From JANWHF01 sp036276235 (lineage in GTDB: Bacteria > Planctomycetota > Phycisphaerae > Tepidisphaerales > Tepidisphaeraceae), in NCBI GenBank assembly GCA_036276235.1, contig DATBDZ010000358.1, forward strand, positions 1 through 24,262: a DNA stretch of 24,262 nucleotides, given 5' to 3'. The position numbers and the translations under genes are program-made. This document shows positions 22,612 through 24,262 of this stretch, piece by piece; the stretch's first letter is position 1, and each line of letters begins with the position of its first letter. The notes beneath the pieces are model-generated. The model did no database searches. It was not told the origin of the DNA and saw only the letters and a program-made list of their open reading frames with translations.

Positions 22612-24259
22612 CGGTCTGCCTGCCCTTCGGCGGGAAGAGCCCCTGCGGCCGCCATTGCAGGAAGAGGATGATCATCCCCAGCACCAGCACCTTACCGATG
22701 ACCGACGCACCGGAAGCCAGGCTCGGCATGGCGCCCAGAATCGGCTCGAGATATTTTCCGATGAAGCCAAGCCCCAATCCCGCCCAGACCGCGCCGGCAA
22801 GTTTTCCCACGCCGCCCACAACCACGACCATGAAACAATCGACGATGTAATCCTGCCCCATCTCCGGCTTGATCTTGTCGCAGAGCGGCACCGCGACGCC
22901 CGCCAACCCGGCGAGCCCTGCGCCAAAGGCGAAGGTCAGGCCATCCACCCGCCGCGTCGGCACGCCCAGCGCCAGCGCCATCTCGCGGTTCTGTGTTGTC
23001 GCCCGCAGCAGCAGGCCAAGCTTCGTGCCGTTCACTACGAAATATACGATCGCAATACATATAGCACAGAAGAGGATGATGTAAACGCGATTGAGCGGGA
23101 AGACGATGTCCGGCGCGATCTCCCACCCGCCTTCCATCCAGCGCGGCGGCCTGATCGAAACGTTATCGCCAAATTTCCAGCGCACCGCCCAGATCATCAC
23201 CAGCCCCACGCCCCATGTCGCCAGCAGTGTCTCCAACGGCCGGCCGTAAAGATGGCGGATGACGGTCGCCTCGACAAAGTAACCAACGAGCGCCGAGACA
23301 AGAAAAGCCGCCGGGATCGCAATCGCCAGGTAGTAGCCGTAATACTGCGGCATGTGCTGGTTGAAGAAGTTGGCGACGACAAACGTCGTAAACGCGCCAA
23401 CCATCATGAACTCCCCCTGAGCCATGTTGATCACGCCCATCAGGCCGAAAATGATTGACAGCCCCAGCGCCAGCAACACCAGGATGCTTCCCAGCGATAA
23501 TCCCGCAAACGTATTTTGAACGGAATGAGCGAAGGTTTGATAGCGATTGGCCGAGTCGCGCGCGGTGGTTGCCGCCGACTCAAGCTCCTTATCTCCCATT
23601 CGCTGGGCGGCCTGGGCGATCTTGTCCAAAAGATTCGCAGCGCGGCTCGTGCCCATCTTTCCCAGTGTCGTGGCTGAAGCGATTCGCGTTGCCGAATCGG
23701 CGCTGGTGACCAGCTCGATGCTTGCAATTGTTTCGTTCAACGCTGGCGCGAATTGGCCTTTGGGATCCTTCTCAAGTTGTCGCTTCAGCGCGGCGGCGGT
23801 TTTGGGAAGCTCTTCGAGCAGCGCCTGGCGAGCCTCAAGATGATCGAGATAAGTGGAACTTGCCGAGATCGTGTCTTTCAGTGTCGCTACGAGGGATGTG
23901 TCACTGGCGGTCGCCTGCTGGGCCTTGATCAGCGCGGCGTTCGCCGCTGACACGGTTGCGTTTCCAGGAACGGGCGATGCCACTGATGTTGGGCGATCCG
24001 CTTTCGCAATGGCAATCGCCGCGATGGCTGGCGCAATAACCGCCCTCTCGTCGGCATTCGCCGTGGCGAGTTTCGCATTTAATGCCGCCGAGCATTTGCC
24101 CAACGCATCGAGCAATCGGGCGGCATCATCCGGATCAGGCATCGCGCGGGCCGCACGCTCGCCGGCGTCGCGAATGCTTGCGATCCGCACTACCGGATCC
24201 GGATCGAGCAGGGAAAGCGTCGCGATCAGATCGGCGACCGCCTTCTTCTCCGAAAGCAA
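22604..24259 (-). CDS. urtB: Urea ABC transporter permease UrtB (runs to window edge)
   Basis: UrtB is the other membrane permease of the urea importer. It ends with RPQGLFPPKGR, typical of UrtB. The permease part (about 250-551) has SLGSILVLLALGLSIIFGLMGVINMAQGEF and GTKLGLLLRATTQNREMALALG. The first 240 residues are a helical, Ala-rich, presumably periplasmic domain with a DPDPVVRIASIRDAGERA repeat-like start, a feature of UrtB but not of LivH. The frame is open to the right edge; the TTG at 24259 is probably not the true start, which lies outside the window. urtA is expected upstream but is not visible. Confidence 0.93.
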   Translation of the reverse strand: MLSEKKAVADLIATLSLLDPDPVVRIASIRDAGERAARAMPDPDDAARLLDALGKCSAALNAKLATANADERAVIAPAIAAIAIAKADRPTSVASPVPGNATVSAANAALIKAQQATASDTSLVATLKDTISASSTYLDHLEARQALLEELPKTAAALKRQLEKDPKGQFAPALNETIASIELVTSADSATRIASATTLGKMGTSRAANLLDKIAQAAQRMGDKELESAATTARDSANRYQTFAHSVQNTFAGLSLGSILVLLALGLSIIFGLMGVINMAQGEFMMVGAFTTFVVANFFNQHMPQYYGYYLAIAIPAAFLVSALVGYFVEATVIRHLYGRPLETLLATWGVGLVMIWAVRWKFGDNVSIRPPRWMEGGWEIAPDIVFPLNRVYIILFCAICIAIVYFVVNGTKLGLLLRATTQNREMALALGVPTRRVDGLTFAFGAGLAGLAGVAVPLCDKIKPEMGQDYIVDCFMVVVVGGVGKLAGAVWAGLGLGFIGKYLEPILGAMPSLASGASVIGKVLVLGMIILFLQWRPQGLFPPKGRQTDA

Positions 24260-24262
24260 TCG

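Overview
The window looks like chromosome from a GC-rich planctomycete, possibly Phycisphaerae or a Tepidisphaerales-like lineage (the class is inference). The main reason is the two large secreted proteins, which carry the N-terminal LExRxLLS-type motif found in many planctomycete extracellular proteins (GLEARCYLS and SLELRQLLSA). Supporting signs are frequent TTG/GTG starts behind good Shine-Dalgarno (SD) sequences and many families of intergenic palindromes.

Layout. (1) 22-4887 (-): a 1621-residue secreted beta-helix/FnIII/PKD-like protein. (2) 5042-5533 (-): a small cysteine-containing protein of unknown function. (3) 5774-8008 (+): a bilobal aspartic-protease-like protein with three C-terminal SdrD-B-like repeats. 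(4) 8141-8749 (-): ACP phosphodiesterase-like AcpH. (5) 8929-10608 (-): a thiamine-diphosphate-dependent 2-oxoacid decarboxylase, divergent from (6) 10659-12200 (+): a secreted protein with a predicted propeller-like body. (7) 12410-14434 (-): a small membrane protein downstream of RimO. (8) 14677-15039 (-): a glycine-rich RRM RNA-binding protein. (9) 15520-24259 (-): a urea uptake and hydrolysis operon, in transcription order urtB (cut by the window edge), urtC, urtD, urtE, ureD, fused ureAB, a small lipoprotein, ureC.

The urt and ure genes form one functional unit. UrtBCDE imports urea through the inner membrane; its binding protein UrtA should lie beyond the right edge. UreAB and UreC form the nickel urease, and UreD is an apo-urease maturation factor. 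urtB-C and urtC-D overlap, urtD-E are 6 nt apart, and ureD starts right after the urtE stop. The other maturation factors (UreE, UreF, UreG) are not in the window and do not follow ureC.

The least ordinary signal is repeat structure. At least eight palindromic elements lie between genes. One 135-bp double-hairpin element is present in two copies about 10 kb apart in opposite orientation. One 31-bp-arm palindrome occurs on both sides of ureC. Two further elements lie inside open reading frames and appear to be translated: a 165-bp GGTTCAGGG-type inverted repeat between two RimO domains, and a 56-bp palindrome in the signal-peptide region of the lipoprotein. I saw no tRNA, rRNA, CRISPR array, transposase or phage gene.
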